Assembly: GCF_039555335.1 (NCBI RefSeq) | Contig: NC_092646.1 | Coordinates: forward strand, 31,015,680-31,079,679 | Origin: Amphiura filiformis | Taxonomy: Eukaryota > Echinodermata > Ophiuroidea > Amphilepidida > Amphiuridae | DNA length: 64,000 nucleotides | Reading direction: 5' to 3' | Shown: piece after piece, positions 1 through 9,911 of the stretch | How positions within the stretch are numbered: position 1 is the stretch's first letter | Layout: every line of letters begins with the position of its first letter | Notes under the pieces: generated by a model | Told to the model about the DNA's origin: nothing | What the model saw: only the letters and a program-made list of their open reading frames with translations | The model's database searches: none | Translations under genes and position numbers: made by a program

Positions 1-170
1 AACCTTTGCAAAAGAAAGACCTAATTGAAGTCATTTGCTGGACAATTTTGGCACTATTATTGTGTACAATTTTTATTTGAAAAGTCAAAAATTGGAAGTT
101 ATTCGTGCGGCAGGTTCATTTTGCATACCTGCATACTGCATATTTTTAGAGTTTCTTAGTGGCGAGTATA
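1..170 (+). repeat. Dispersed repeat fragment, copy 1
   Basis: This stretch is a copy of a repeat found again at about 2398-2640 and 3307-3440. Positions about 107-170 match the reverse complement of 2398-2467 almost base for base. Positions about 20-90 resemble 3330-3430 and act as the empty site for the palindromic element at 2641-3306. No coding content is seen here or in the following unique-looking stretch to about 610. Confidence 0.6.
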
Positions 171-611
171 AGCTACCTTATTGGGAGTGCATGCTTTGGT
201 AATGTTGGCGTGAATTTTTGGTGGAGTACATGGAGCGAGGTGAATGGGCGTGTGTGTCGCTGGATACGCACTTTCGTTACATTTCTGGACATTTGACTTT
301 TTTGCTAGGTTAATGAGTATCGTTTAGCTCATTAAAAAAACAACCACAAGAACCCAAGCTACTAGTATATAGATGCAGTGTCACCTTAAAGCACACTAAC
401 AGTTTCACTGATGCCCCCAAGGCTATACATTAATCTTTATCCAAACCAAACAGTTTTATACATGTGTATGGTTTATCTCTAGAATAATTATTATACCAGA
501 AATCAGTGATGGCCACATACATTTTATAAATTGTTTCTTGTGCCAGATTAGCTTTATTAGGCCTATGTGCCCAGACCAATGGTATGTGGTTATACATGTA
601 GGGTGGTAGCA

Positions 612-735
612 TTCACGTATTAGGGGATGTGTAATAAATATGAGCCGTGGGAGGGTAAAATTTTGACACACATTCATGGGGCGCCTTTTATTAAATAAAA
701 CAGTCTAAAAGGCTTTAAAACAGTGCGGAAAGGCT
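612..735 (+). repeat. Partial copy of a TATGAGCC-ended MITE family
   Basis: The segment shares its end (TATGAGCC followed by a GGGAGGGTAAAATT stretch) and an internal block around GGCGCCTTTTA with the complete element at 60987-61381. It also matches the family member around 54480-54540. Only one end is present, so this is a truncated copy. Confidence 0.55.
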
Positions 736-1620
736 TAAACAGGAAGCCCCGCTTGGTCAGTTCTCCACAGAAGAACTAACAATACACCTGTTACTTTGAT
801 GACAGAAGCCATGTTCAGACGGTCATAGGATCCTCGAGGATCGGCGTGCTCGAGGATTGCGATCCCTAAGTCAATCCCCGAGTGCGTGTCCACACGACTC
901 CGTCGTGGCCTGTAATCCTCGAGTTTCGCAATTCCTGATGACGTCAGTTCGAGAATTACAACTGAAAGCTGAATGTGACCTCTGCAGTATCACGCGAAAT
1001 TGAACATGTTTTTACCGTGTATAAATAAAGCTATTTAATATTATAACTCGGCAGAACGTAAACAAACCATACCACCAAATCAAAAGGCACCAATTACTGC
1101 GATTGCGATGTCACGATCTATGAAGAGCATTTTGCTCTTGTTTGTACTTAATTCATGATGGGGGGATGATTGAAAGTGCCAAGTGGTCATGATGTTCTAG
1201 ATTTGGCATCAACACTGGGAGAAGAGAGTTGTTGAGAAAGAAGAGGCAGAATGAGCGACAATTGCCATATTTAATGTACATCTATCGTAGTGCAATGGAA
1301 CTCCACCATGCACAGGTCAAGCTCAGTGCTCGAGGATCGCAAAATCTATCGTTCACACGGCAGTAGAGCTCGAGCACCACTCGGGGAAGTTGTGAAATCC
1401 TCTAAATTTCTAGGGGATAAATTCGAGGATAAATTTGGGGAAAAACTCGAGGACTGGAATCCTCGAAAGCGTTCAGACGGCAGATCCCCGAGTCTGTGCT
1501 CGAGCAACGCGGTGCTCGAGGAAATATCCCTCCGTGTGGACAGGACTAGACAGAACAGAATTTACATGGATAAATTTTAACCTTGATTAATTCCCCAAGG
1601 AACTTGAACCAAAAGTAGGG
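736..1620 (+). repeat. Dispersed repeat copy interrupted by a MITE
   Basis: The outer parts (about 740-805 and 1549-1620) match, in the same order and orientation, the sequences flanking the large element at 42190-45539 (about 42150-42189 and 45549-45650). This copy lacks the 42-45 kb insertion and shows its empty site, CCACAGAAG at about 764-772. In turn, the 45.6 kb copy lacks the insertion present here at 806-1548. Confidence 0.65.
806..1548. mobile_element. CTCGAG-rich non-autonomous inverted-repeat element
   Basis: The ends are imperfect inverted repeats, readable as TGTTCAGACGG on the left and TGTCCACACGG on the reverse of the right, both followed by CTCGAG-rich sequence. The core CTCGAGGAT recurs many times inside, with further GTTCA(C/G)ACGGCAG copies near 1350 and 1472. 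The sister repeat at 45.6 kb reads through without it, which defines the insertion. A GACAG repeat flanks it and may be the target duplication. No transposase is encoded; the open frame at 1290-1580 is within repeat sequence. Confidence 0.55.
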
Positions 1621-2175
1621 TTTAATTTTCTGTGCTCACAACACAATCTAGATTTAAGCTTTGCAAGCTACACCTCAAAAATCTGGATTTCAGGTATGTC
1701 CCATCATTCAGTGTGACATTTCATAGTACTACAGGGGCATACCATCCAAAGATAGGCATTATGGGATATTATGTCCCTATTGACATAAAAGTAACATCTG
1801 TGCATAAACATGCTTTTGTCAGGAGGCAAGGTCCTTTGTAACATTTCACACCTCAGACAGCAGTAACCTCTAAATGAAATATTTAAGGTGATGCTGAATC
1901 ATTTTAGATTTTTTCCAAATTAATAGGCTACCATTAATTAACATCTTCTTCACCAGTGTGGTAGTGGTGTGGGTGTGTGTGTGAGTGTAGGGGTGACCCA
2001 CTAATGCAAGAAATTGCCTTGTACTTCTTTGGAAATGTGACCTCAAGTTTTGGAGTATGAGTATGTGTCCGGGGTATGTGTAGGCCTACCCAGTACGTTC
2101 AAATTGGTTTTTTTCAACAGGTTAACGAACTGTGCCTTGATACATGAGCATGTTTGCGATTAACATCACCATCCC
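1621..2175. other. No gene seen
   Basis: Only short open frames and a GT-rich patch near 1960-2000 are present. I see no splice-framed coding segment and no clear repeat structure. Confidence 0.5.
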
Positions 2176-2345
2176 TGCATCGATGCACATGCATGCACAC
2201 CCACCCCATCCCATACCACTCACACACCACAAGACCACACCCACCCTACCTAACCCACACCACAAGACCACACCCACCCTACCCCACACCACAAGACCCC
2301 CACACCCACCCCTCCCACACCACTCACACACCAGAATAACACCCC
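2176..2345. repeat. CACACC-rich minisatellite
   Basis: Three imperfect copies of a unit of about 29-33 bp containing CACCACAAGACC follow one another, flanked by further C/A-rich sequence. The long open frames on both strands here are by-products of the low-complexity composition. Confidence 0.75.
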
Positions 2346-2397
2346 CCTAAACACTTCCTCATCAACAAGCCACATACAACTCTACCGCACTCCATAT

Positions 2398-2640
2398 ATA
2401 ACTCACCACTAAGAAACTCTAAAAATATGCAGTATGCAGGTATGCAAAACGAACCTGCCGTTATTCGTGGACAAGTTTTCAATATTATTGTGTAAATTAT
2501 TGCTTTAAACATAAAGTATGGAGCGCCCAAACCAGAAGCGAAAAGGGCAACTTCTTAATGCATACGCAGGGGGAAGTGAGAATTTTTTGCAAAATGAAGA
2601 TCTAAAAAATTAAGCCATTTGGTAGAATATTTTGTAACTA
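2398..2640 (-). repeat. Dispersed repeat, inverted copy of 107-170
   Basis: Positions 2398-2467 are the inverted counterpart of 107-170. The sequence continues to 2640, where it is interrupted by the palindromic element, and resumes at 3307-3440 (the run TTATTGTGTAAAAT). Copy 1 at 1-100 has the same sequence without interruption. Confidence 0.6.
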
Positions 2641-3306
2641 TTAAGGGCTGGGGTATGAACGTTTGGACAGTATTTATTTTGGGACATTAGAGCACATCAG
2701 ACATATCGAATTGCATTCTGAATACGAAGAATGTCATTCTGATATCAAATAATTTTGATTTTTGAAATTCGCAATTTAATACACATTTTATGGCAAATCA
2801 TTAAAATTGATATTTTTGATATTTAACAGTACTTGAAGTAAACTTTATAAATCTGATGATTTATACTTAAAGTGTATGTAGGTGGGATGAAAAGCCGACG
2901 ATCAATTGAAAATTTTGACCTTTCGTATTGAAGATATGGATTTTTTTCCCAAAACACCAAAAAAAATTAGGTCTTTTTGGGAAAAAAATCCATATCTTCA
3001 ATATGAAAGGTCAAAATTTTCAATTGACTGTCAGCTTTTCCTCCCTGCTACATACACTTTAAGAATATATCATTAGATTTATATAATTTACTTCGAGGAC
3101 TGTTATATATCAAAAATTTGAAAAATATCAAATTTTTATAATTTGTCATAAAATTTGTATTATATTGTGATTTTCAAAAATGAAAATTATTTGATATCAG
3201 AAAGACATGCTTCGTATTCAGAATGCAATTCGATAGGTCTGAGGTGCTCTCATGTCCCACAAAAATACTATCGAAACGCAATAAACGCTCATTTTAGATC
3301 CCTTAA
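2641..3306. mobile_element. Long palindromic MITE (TTAAGGG...CCCTTAA)
   Basis: The two halves are near-complementary over about 300 bases each, folding about a centre near 2965. The ends read TTAAGGG and CCCTTAA and lie between TA dinucleotides (2639-2640, 3307-3308), fitting either a TA or a TTAA duplication. The uninterrupted repeat at about 1-100 provides an empty site. The element has no coding capacity. It is likely mobilised by a piggyBac- or mariner-type transposase, but the class is not settled. Confidence 0.75.
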
Positions 3307-3713
3307 TAGTATCAGATTATTGTGTAAAATTATAATTTGAGAATAAAGCCGAAAGTTTGACAATTAATGAAGGCCAAATTGAAACCATTTGGTGCATCAT
3401 TTTTACACTATTATCATTGCTTTTAAACAAAAAAGGGCCCAAACAGACTTTGATGACAAAATGTAACGGCCCTATGTATCGCGGGCCCACAGTAATTTCA
3501 CAGGCTTTTGGACCGAGGATCCGCCTTCAAGCAATGCCTAAAATAATCAGATAAGTCAGTCACCATAGGCTATTTAATCATGTTAATAAAAGGCACTAAA
3601 TTTAATGCCCACGTGACCCATGGGCACCGCCATACCAAGACCACCAAGTGATCAGTAGATGTGCTACAATGCCAAGAGATAGTCAGTGAATAGATTCATC
3701 AGGTTTGTACATC

Positions 3714-3809
3714 AAATCAAATTAGTAATTTTGCTTGTCAAAACCAGTAAGTTTTTACTTACTAATATTTCGTCCATCTCGTCGGAGGACTTCATCAGAT
3801 GTGAGCATC
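3714..3809 (-). repeat. Inverted terminal repeat (pLTR), left arm
   Basis: These 96 bases are the exact reverse complement of 4688-4783. In Penelope-like elements such pLTR pieces flank the coding region in direct or inverted orientation; here the arms are inverted. The coding fragment starts five bases inside this arm's inner end. Confidence 0.9.
3768..3798 (-). ncRNA. Hammerhead-ribozyme-like core, left arm
   Basis: Read on the minus strand, the arm contains CTGATGA, then GTCC...GGAC able to form stem II, then GAAA, which is the conserved hammerhead core order. Hammerhead motifs are known in Penelope-like terminal repeats. I could not confirm stems I and III or the cleavage site, so catalytic activity is inference. 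Confidence 0.6.
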
Positions 3810-3813
3810 CACT

Positions 3814-4702
3814 GACGGTTCGGTAAAGCTCCTGGTATACAGGAAACCAACCCACACTGACCAATATCTCAGTTTTAAGTCAGAACACCCCCTCCATCAG
3901 AAAATGGGTGTAGTCCGAACTTTGTTTGATCGTATGTACAGCGTGGTCACGGATGAAGCGGATAGAGCGAATGAAGAGAAACATGTGCGTGGAGCCCTGA
4001 AAACTGTGGCTATCCTAAATGGGCAGTGGACCAAGTGAAAGCTAAAATGCAACAAAAAACAAAAACAGTTGCAAAACCTAGCGCAAAGAAAGATCAAAAG
4101 AATGAGGACAAAAGCAAGGGTATGGTAGTGCTCCCTTATGTGAATGGAATTTCTGAAAGAGTTCAAAGAATTTTCAAAAAGCACAAAGTTGACACCGCTA
4201 TGAAACCACATCAAACCCTCAAAAAAATCCTGGTCCACCCCAAAGACAAAAGAGACAAGCTGAAAACAGGCAATTGCATTTACGAGATCGGCTGCCAAAA
4301 TTGCGATCTCAGTTATGTTGGCGAGACGTCTCGTCTGTTTGGGATTAGGCTCGCGGAACACCAAGCGGAAGTCAAGAAAGCCAACGAGAAAAAGTTCACA
4401 CGGTCAGAACGTAGGGCATCCGAGCAAGAGCAAACAAAGTCGGCCATATCCGACCATGTCGCAAGGGCAAATCATGTCGTCAATTGGGAGGATTCCAAGA
4501 TACTTGGCAAGGAACATGTCAGAAAGTCTAGAGAAGTACGAGAAGCGATGGAGATCAGAAAGAGGGGACAAAGACCATGAACAGAGAGGAGGGCACTTAT
4601 TTCCTAAGTCACGTATTTGACCCACTTTTGAAGACTGGAAGTAAGACTACTCAAAACCGGAAGCCAGTTTCCCGGGAAAGTGGATCAGATGCTCACATCT
4701 GA
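3814..4702 (+). pseudogene. Penelope-like RT C-terminus plus GIY-YIG endonuclease, frameshifted
   Basis: The first frame reads VYRKPTHTDQYLSF and GVVRTLFDR, the conserved segment at the end of the Penelope reverse transcriptase. A missing base near 4009-4013 shifts the frame before YPKWAVDQV. The next frame (4026-4577) holds the endonuclease: CIYEIGCQNC, YVGETSR, then SAISDHVARANH and EAMEIRKRG. A second missing base near 4576 precedes MNREEGTYFLSHVFDPLL, and the protein ends at 4702, inside the right arm. The GIY motif reads CIY here, while YVG and the arginine, histidine and glutamate positions are kept. The palm and fingers of the polymerase are absent because of 5' truncation. The open frame on the opposite strand is a shadow. 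Confidence 0.88.
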
Positions 4703-4783
4703 TGAAGTCCTCCGACGAGATGGACGAAATATTAGTAAGTAAAAACTTACTGGTTTTGACAAGCAAAATTACTAATTTGATTT
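4688..4783 (+). repeat. Inverted terminal repeat (pLTR), right arm
   Basis: This is a perfect 96-base match to the reverse complement of the left arm. The identity of the arms, compared with the decayed coding frame, suggests they were made from one template at insertion. Confidence 0.9.
4699..4729 (+). ncRNA. Hammerhead-ribozyme-like core, right arm
   Basis: CTGATGA at 4699-4705, a GTCC/GGAC stem II and GAAA at 4726-4729 occur in the correct order and spacing. A strong hairpin (AGTAAGT / ACTTACT) follows and could form stem III. The stop codon of the element's protein overlaps the CTGATGA box. Cleavage competence was not established. Confidence 0.6.
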
Positions 4784-4795
4784 GCCAAGAGATAG

Positions 4796-5370
4796 GAATA
4801 GAACTGATAGGAATAGTATAGTGAAAAATAACACTTTGGTGCAGGGGCGGCACCTGACAGGGGCGGCACCACAGGGGGCAAGGGGGCAATTGCCCCCTAT
4901 GATTTTCAAGAAAAAGAGAAAGAGAAGAAGGAGAGAGAAAAGGGAGGGGAGAGAAAGAGAGGAGGGAGAAAAGAAAAGGAGCCATTCCCCTCCCTGGCCA
5001 TGGTTAGATGGAGGAAACTCCCCCTTCGGACATCTTGCCCCTTGTGGAATGCTGACCTATACGCGGTTTTAAAGTTGTTGGTTCTTATATTTTGGGCCCA
5101 TTTTCGGCAAATTTTCCCCCATAAAAGTCACATGGCCTCTCTTGCCTTTTCTATCAACTACTTTGGAAAAATCCTGGCTACGTCACTTTCCTGGCGCGGC
5201 AACACATGCAAGTCTGTGTCATGCAGCAATTAGGCCTAATCATTATAAATAAGTTTACTTTCAGTCCGATATCACACAACTTTTACGGGGTTTCATCACA
5301 TTGTATTATCCAAAACCTATACTAGAACGCCCCTCTCAGAAATAGTGTAAAAATTATGCAATTGGCTTCA
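4796..5370. other. Low-complexity and unannotated sequence
   Basis: A purine-rich A/G stretch occupies about 4900-4985, preceded by a short GGGGCGGCACC duplication. The open frames reported by composition here have no recognisable family. Nothing else is supported. Confidence 0.5.
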
Positions 5371-5640
5371 TTACGGCCGGCCAGGGGTGTAGCCAGGATT
5401 TATTTGGGGCTGATTTTGAAAAGGTGGACCTGTTTTGGAAGCATAAAGAACCTACACTCGCGAATGGGCAAATTTTGTCCTTTTCTTACTGAAAAAGCAT
5501 AAAAAACTTTTTTTTTGCTCGCTACGCTCGCAAAGTGGACCTTTCGGCTTTTAGTGATCATAGGGGGCGACTACCTCTCGCCTACGCTCCTGATTACGGC
5601 TTTCAGTTTGAAATATTTCCAACCTCAAGACACCCCTCAT
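5371..5640. repeat. Repeat with GCGAGCGTAGCGAGC-type palindrome
   Basis: The segment contains the quasi-palindrome GCTCGCTACGCTCGC (5518-5532) and GTGGACC blocks. Similar GCGAGCG(T/C)AGCGA motifs occur at 13780, 15010, 54445 and 61170, each inside a small dispersed element. Clear terminal repeats were not resolved for this copy. Confidence 0.4.
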
Positions 5641-5759
5641 TCATATCATTTTATCATGCCAATTTATATTTAAAAAAACAAACCAGCATATCATATACAA
5701 TGCAACTGAAGTCGCGGTGTATGTTAAAACATACACCGCGTTTCGATCAGAGGCGTAGA

Positions 5760-6010
5760 TCCGACCCAGGGTGTGGGGTATAAATCCCCCCAATATTTTG
5801 ATAGGGTAGATGGTCCATACAATCATTCCCCAATGTTGACGCCTGTATGTGGGTTTCTGACCAAAGTAACCTCATATTTGGCCATTTTAGCCTTAAAAGT
5901 GCCAATTGCGACTTTCTTTAATGTTTCCACCATATTTCACTTTGTACACATTTGTACCATGAACTTAATTTGTTGCCAAAAAGTGCTGCATTTACTAATT
6001 GAGTAGGTCC
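5760..6010 (+). repeat. Dispersed repeat shared with 47420-47660
   Basis: The run around CTGTATGTGGGTTT and CTCATATTTGGCCATTTT recurs at about 47460-47520 with the same downstream order, including the CATGAAC and CCAAAAAGTG blocks. Both copies are non-coding. The following stretch to 6340 holds a GGGGGCACATCCCCCTCACAC low-complexity patch and nothing recognisable. Confidence 0.55.
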
Positions 6011-6346
6011 ATGCCTAAAACCAGCGGGCTGAAAGTCGGGCCCGGCCTGTGAATGAAATCCATAAAAATATGCGGTTGGAAAGTAAATAAATAACCCTAA
6101 AAAGGGTGAAAATGGTGCATCAAATGGCTTCATTTGTGCTTTCATTTTGAAAATTTTCCAAATTCTGAGGGGGCACATCCCCCTCACACACCCCCCTGCG
6201 TCAGCGCTGTCGCGCCGCATAAAAATATTCCAAAATTGTTTTGCCCCCCCCCCTATCAAAATACCCTGCCGCCCCTGCTTTGGTGTATTGCAATACTCAT
6301 TCTACAAATCATATACTTTGAAAACTTGCTTGATTTATTGTTGTTA

Positions 6347-6520
6347 AGGCCAAAAAAAAAAAAGGTTTGTCTCAAAGCTTGCTCGCGCGTTTGTAAAATC
6401 CCACGATTTGACAAAAAACAAATGCGGAATTTTTTTTATTTAAAAAAAAAAATCGCATTTCGCATTTGTTTTTAAATTTCTCGTGAGCTTTGAGACAAAC
6501 TTTTTTTTTTTTTTGCCTAA
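6347..6520. mobile_element. Small foldback MITE (GTTTGTCTCAAAGC ends)
   Basis: GTTTGTCTCAAAGC at about 6365 and its complement GCTTTGAGACAAAC near 6500, each next to a homopolymer A or T run, form inverted ends. The arms continue through ACAAATGCG, giving a hairpin-like element of about 170 bases with no coding potential. Confidence 0.6.
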
Positions 6521-6766
6521 TGAGTTATGTATGTTTATCAAAAGTGTTGTTGTTTTAGCCCTCTTTACAACATAACTCAAGAACCACAGGACCTACAAAA
6601 CTACATGTATATCTGTGATATTTTAATTCATCTACACACTCGCTATGAAATGATTAATGTAATTTTTGTCAAAGCTCTCAACCATTCACAAGATGCTGTG
6701 AACTACCAAATCGCAACAGTATAAAATAGTTGCTAACACATGTCCTCATCGTTTGGGCCTATATAA

Positions 6767-7234
6767 GCATCTCAAAAAAAGTAACTAACCCCTCTTAAAT
6801 AATGACCATTATTCAAAAACAGGCGATTGTATTAGAAATCTGTAAAATTTATTTCCGCACATTTTGACACCTCATTTGTAGCAATTGACTAGATATTGAT
6901 GTCACAGCGTACATTTAAATCAATGTAACCCAAGATTTGAAAGTTGCAGTAAATTGTACATGTAGTAATTTTGTACTTAGTATAATGGAAGGAAATCTGT
7001 GTAATGATATCTGAGTGTTTTTGTATTGTATGTAAGTGCAACTTTCAAATCTGGACCTAACTACATTAAATTGACCGGTGTTTTATTGTTTTCTGGACTA
7101 TCATATCAAATGAGGTGTCAAAATGTGCAGAAATAAATTCTGCTTCCAACGCATTTTACAGATTTGTAATACAATAGCCCCTTTTTGAATAATGGCCATT
7201 ATTTAAGGGGGGTTATTTACTTTTTTTGAGATGT
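6767..7234. mobile_element. Palindromic MITE (CTCAAAAAAAGTAA ends)
   Basis: The left end CTCAAAAAAAGTAACTAA and the right end (reading ACTTTTTTTGAG) are inverted. The complementarity extends through ATAATGACCATTATT and GACACCTCATTTG for roughly 190 bases per arm. The ends resemble Tc1/mariner-type MITEs, but a clear target duplication was not identified. Confidence 0.65.
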
Positions 7235-7359
7235 TTATGTCAACTGAATGCAAAATTCAGCTACAAAATCTAAAACCACAATGCTACTCTTACCTTACTA
7301 TGTCAAAACTACAGAAATAATAGTGAGGAAAGTTACATCAAAAACAACTAAAACTAGAT

Positions 7360-8327
7360 CTGGTTACAGATCTGGACCTAGCCGGGCCGGAAATGCCAGT
7401 CTTAAAAATTATGGACATCTCACACCATTAATGGTGCATCACTGTAGCATGTAGGGGCTTTATCCGTCTTCCATACGCTGAGATACAGCTACTTTTCCGT
7501 AATTTTAAACATTTTTGGCAAATTTGACGTTTTGACCTCCTTAATGTCCTTTGACCCCAATATTAAAAAAATCTCATATACACACGAAAATGCATTGTTA
7601 CAGTTTAAATTAAAAAAATCTAGTGTGCTTAGTTATGGAGATAAAAATTCTTGAAGTTATTTAGCTTAAAACCGGAAATGACGTCTACATGACCTTTGAC
7701 CAAAAAATAAAAATACCGTGCATACATCGGGTAACACTAATGCATATATGAAGTTTATGTCAATCTGGTCTGGTTACGTTTTGAGATAAAAAAAATGAAC
7801 ATATTTAATGATTTTTGTTTTTTGACCGGAAGTGACCCCTTAATGACCTTTGACCCCGAAACTGTAGACACCCCAAAGACCCTGGTTGGTAGCAATGCAT
7901 GTGTGCTAATGACAACACTCTGCTATGTAATTTGTAAAAACAGTGATTTTTTGAATATTTTTAGCTTTCAGACCGGAAATAACCCCTTAATGACCTTTGA
8001 CCCCTTATCTGTGAACACCCTATAGGCACCGACCAAAGTCAAGTCACATGACCTCAGCATGTCACCATCACATGTTATTTGTGGAAGAAGAAGCATTTTA
8101 GAGTAAAATCGCATTTTTGCCATTGTGAGCAGGTCAAAGGTCAAATGGAGTTCAATGTCATGTCACATGTGGGGACATGGTCAGTGGTGTTTGTGAGCAA
8201 GTATTGTCAAAATCGGTCAAAGCATAAGAGAGCTAGGGCGAAACGTGGCAAGTCACGCACATGTTGCCAGAAGAAGAAAGATCCGATAGCATCACAAGAC
8301 CTAGCCGGTGTCCCGGCTAGGTAACAA
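7360..8327 (+). repeat. TGACCTTTGACC repeat family, copy A
   Basis: Copy A shares its order and most bases with copy B at 40920-41793. Both contain an imperfect tandem unit of about 150 bases, each carrying ACCGGAA(A/G)TGAC and TGACCTTTGACC (units near 7670, 7824 and 7972). The element opens with AGATCTG/CAGATCT and CCTAGCCGGG elements and closes with the hairpin at 8299-8322. The short open frames are repeat-derived. TGACCTTTGACC is the complement of a DR1 nuclear-receptor half-site pair. Confidence 0.7.
8299..8322. other. Terminal hairpin of copy A
   Basis: ACCTAGCCGG and CCGGCTAGGT form a perfect 10-bp stem around a TGTC loop. The same hairpin ends copy B at 41767-41790, so it is a conserved terminus of the family rather than a chance palindrome. 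Confidence 0.75.
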
Positions 8328-8842
8328 AAACAACTAGATCTGGCGACAGATCTGGACCTAGCCGGGGCCGGAAATGCCATCTTAAAATTTGTATATAACT
8401 TGAGACAGAAAGGCCCAATCACAAAACCAACACCACCTGCAGTCTTCCTTGTCAAATTTGCTACATTATGGTACCAAGGTCGATATACTTTGGGCAATGT
8501 TTGACTTTAAAGATTTTGACCGGAAATTACCCCTTTGATCCCAATAGAGGCTGTCAGCCTCTTCCACGGGATCCGCCATCTTGTGGGTACTGCTGTTCTG
8601 CATGTCATGCATTAGACATTATGCCCCGATTACGAGGAAGTCGCAGCGTATGACGCACTTCTTCAGCCAAGCGTCAAAAGCAACAAGGCACTCCGTACCC
8701 ACAAGATGGCGGGGTTGACGTCTCAATGACTACCTCTATTCTGTGTACACCCTATAGACACTGGATACAGCCGATGAATATGTGTAAGTGTCGTCAATGA
8801 CTATGTATAATTTGTGGCAAAAGAAGCATTTTGAAGATATTT
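8328..8842 (+). repeat. Adjacent partial unit of the same family
   Basis: The sequence restarts with AGATCTGG...CAGATCTGG and ACCTAGCCGGGG, as at 7360, then runs to a single ACCGGAAATTACCCC unit split by the MITE at 8543-8740. It resumes as TGTGTACACCCTATAGACAC. Two family members are therefore in tandem here. Confidence 0.6.
8543..8740. mobile_element. 198-bp MITE inserted in the repeat
   Basis: The ends AATAGAGG and CCTCTATT are inverted, and an inner pair CGCCATCTTGTGGGTAC / GTACCCACAAGATGGCG is perfectly complementary. Copies A and B of the host repeat run through this point without the insert, which sets the boundaries to within a few bases. Confidence 0.7.
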
Positions 8843-9911
8843 TTATACCGGCAATGAATCCTTAATGAACTTTTGTCCAAAATTCTTGTAAAAGGGGTCT
8901 TCTATGACAGGAAAAAGGAGTCATTCAGTGAGAGAGCAGAAGTGTAGCTTTCAATTTCTCTTTATTGACAAAAAGTAACATTTCCTGCAGTCACATATAT
9001 ATACAATCATATGAAATTACGTTTAATTAACATCAGATAATTATATAACAGGCATTCAGTATGATTTAGTATGGCCCTATGTATTTGACTAGTGGGATGT
9101 AGGCATATATATCTATAGACTTTGATGTATAATTGTTACAATACTATTGTAGCAATTTTGTGCAAATGCCAAAGAACCTGGGCCAAAATGAGTTAAATAT
9201 GAAACAAGCTATTGTGTGTCGCTGGTGAATTGTCCGTATTCAATAACCGAAGTACAGAGATCTTAGAGCTAGTATACAAAATGGTATATGAATCTGCAGA
9301 AGTTTCTAGACATTGCCTTTTTAACAAATGTCCAAAATTGATAACATGTAAACTATACATGTAAGTTACATGAACTATTTATATAATAATAATACATGAC
9401 ACATGTGAAAAACTATTCCAAGATCATCTTAATGGTACTGGATTAGTCATTATCTTCTTGATAATAATGTAGAGCTTTAAATGTTCTTTCTGTAAAACTA
9501 TGCAACTGATGTTCTAATAAACACTACTAATCACCCTTGTATCCAAAAGCTATGTGGAAATATCTGTTTTACAGAAACTACTCATTGTACTTGCAGGAAG
9601 CATTTTAGCATGTTTTTTAATTTAGCAGAAATTAGCATGTTATACATTTCTGTAGGAACAGCTAAATATACATTGTATTAGTGGATCACTTTTGAACTTT
9701 AATCTCAGTGAATTTGCTTTGAACTATTTTTGGTAAATCATGCTTGGATACATGGTTAAAGTATTATAGTTAAAGATAAATCCAATTTTAACATGATTAG
9801 TGTTTTCATTGATAATTATTATAAACAATCTTTTGAATTATATTACAATGACAGGATAAAAGTTAACAAAACTAATATGAAAAGACCAGTGCAGTTCGGC
9901 ACTGGTATTTA
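8843..9911. other. No gene seen, AT-rich unique-looking sequence
   Basis: I find no open frame above background, no tandem array and no inverted ends across this kilobase. Confidence 0.5.

Larger units (their letters stand above)
3671..4795 (+). mobile_element. 5'-truncated Penelope-like retroelement
   Basis: The direct repeat GCCAAGAGATAG at 3671-3682 and 4784-4795 is the probable 12-bp target duplication. Inside lie two perfect inverted arms (3714-3809 and 4688-4783) around a fragment of the Penelope-like reverse transcriptase/GIY-YIG protein. A 31-bp extra segment separates the left duplication from the left arm. An inverted, partial terminal repeat at the truncated 5' end together with a short tail is a known arrangement for Penelope-like elements. 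The copy is dead, with at least two one-base deletions. Confidence 0.85.

Noticed and set aside
3897-4364. 155-codon open frame on the minus strand
   Set aside because: It lies opposite the Penelope-like coding region, whose plus-strand motifs are unmistakable, so it is a shadow.
8299-8322. Helitron 3' hairpin of a non-autonomous copy
   Set aside because: No CTRR terminus follows at the usual distance and the bases after the hairpin differ between copies A and B.
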